NCBI GenBank assembly: GCA_024402595.1 | Contig: JAKSTL010000004.1 | Coordinates: 1-64,000 of the forward strand | Source of the DNA: Treponema sp. | GTDB lineage: Bacteria; Spirochaetota; Spirochaetia; Treponematales; Treponemataceae | Direction of reading: 5' to 3' | DNA length: 64,000 nt | Shown: one piece after another, positions 63,931 to 64,000 of the stretch | Position numbering within the stretch: position 1 is the stretch's first letter | How the letters are laid out: each line of letters begins with the position of its first letter | Made by a program: the position numbers and the translations under genes | Notes under the pieces: model-generated | What the model saw: the letters and a program-made list of their open reading frames with translations, nothing else | Databases searched by the model: none | What the model was told of the DNA's origin: nothing

Positions 63931-64000
63931 ATGAAAGAAATTAGCGTAGAAGAATTATCAGATAATCCATTTAAAATGATTGGCAAAGATTGGATGCTTA
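63931..64000 (+). CDS. Flavin reductase-like protein, 5' end only
   Basis: Only 23 codons are in the window. They read MKEISVEELSDNPFKMIGKDWML, the usual N-terminus of flavin-reductase-like (FMN-binding split-barrel) proteins of clostridia and spirochaetes; GAGG precedes the ATG. The identification rests on that short match. Confidence 0.6.
   Translation, partial: MKEISVEELSDNPFKMIGKDWML

Overview
The window is a low-GC, densely packed bacterial chromosome segment. It most likely comes from a host-associated spirochaete of the Treponema group. That placement is an inference from gene content and protein style: several fused biosynthetic enzymes, c-di-GMP phosphodiesterase paralogues, a domain-permuted gut-type GH3 beta-glucosidase, and an AT-rich genome carrying small GC-rich repeat islands. 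No 16S rRNA or tRNA is present to settle it.

Layout. 1-1777: a CRISPR array with 28 repeats of type I-C appearance; it runs off the left edge and no cas genes are in view. 1845-6310: a GNAT acetyltransferase, a PcfJ-like protein and a UvrD/PcrA helicase. 6371-12541 (minus strand): nadE, carA and a very large carB-dapF fusion whose interdomain linker contains an in-frame copy of a GC-rich repeat. 12715-17045: an accessory island of two uncharacterised P-loop ATPases and a small protein, divergently arranged around a perfect 18-bp palindrome. 17133-25188 (plus strand): an aromatic amino-acid operon (pheA, aroC, aroE-K fusion, aroQ, aroA, tyrA, DAHP synthase) ending in thiN; it is preceded by a Phe/Tyr-rich leader peptide and a terminator, i.e. 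a classical attenuator.

25205-40139: c-di-GMP proteins, an Rrf2 regulator with mnmA, an oligopeptide ABC transporter with a permease-ATPase fusion, an oxidoreductase, yfcE and a DUF2147 protein. 40254-50496 (minus strand): a trp biosynthetic operon (trpE, trpG-D, trpC-F, trpB, trpA) and, behind it, a TrpXYZ-type ABC transporter. The trpE and trpX promoters each carry two copies of the same 20-bp operator overlapping -35/-10 elements, and the permease gene carries a weaker copy, so uptake and synthesis appear to form one regulon. 50775-54247: a membrane-anchored HTH protein, cysK and metY; metY is preceded by a short leader ORF ending in a CLCCC run and by two CCTA-N9-TAGG operators. 54384-64000: the GH3 beta-glucosidase, pyrG (with its own leader terminator), a DMT exporter, a second PAS/GGDEF/EAL protein, an MscS channel and the start of a flavin-reductase-like gene.

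The main theme is amino-acid and nucleotide biosynthesis controlled by three different cis-acting logics: Phe/Tyr attenuation, a Trp repressor-type regulon, and a Cys-rich leader peptide. The most unusual observations are the repeat inserted in-frame in CarB-DapF, the Phe/Tyr attenuator, the Trp-type operators, the Cys-rich leader peptide, and the uncharacterised ATPase island at 12.7-17.0 kb.
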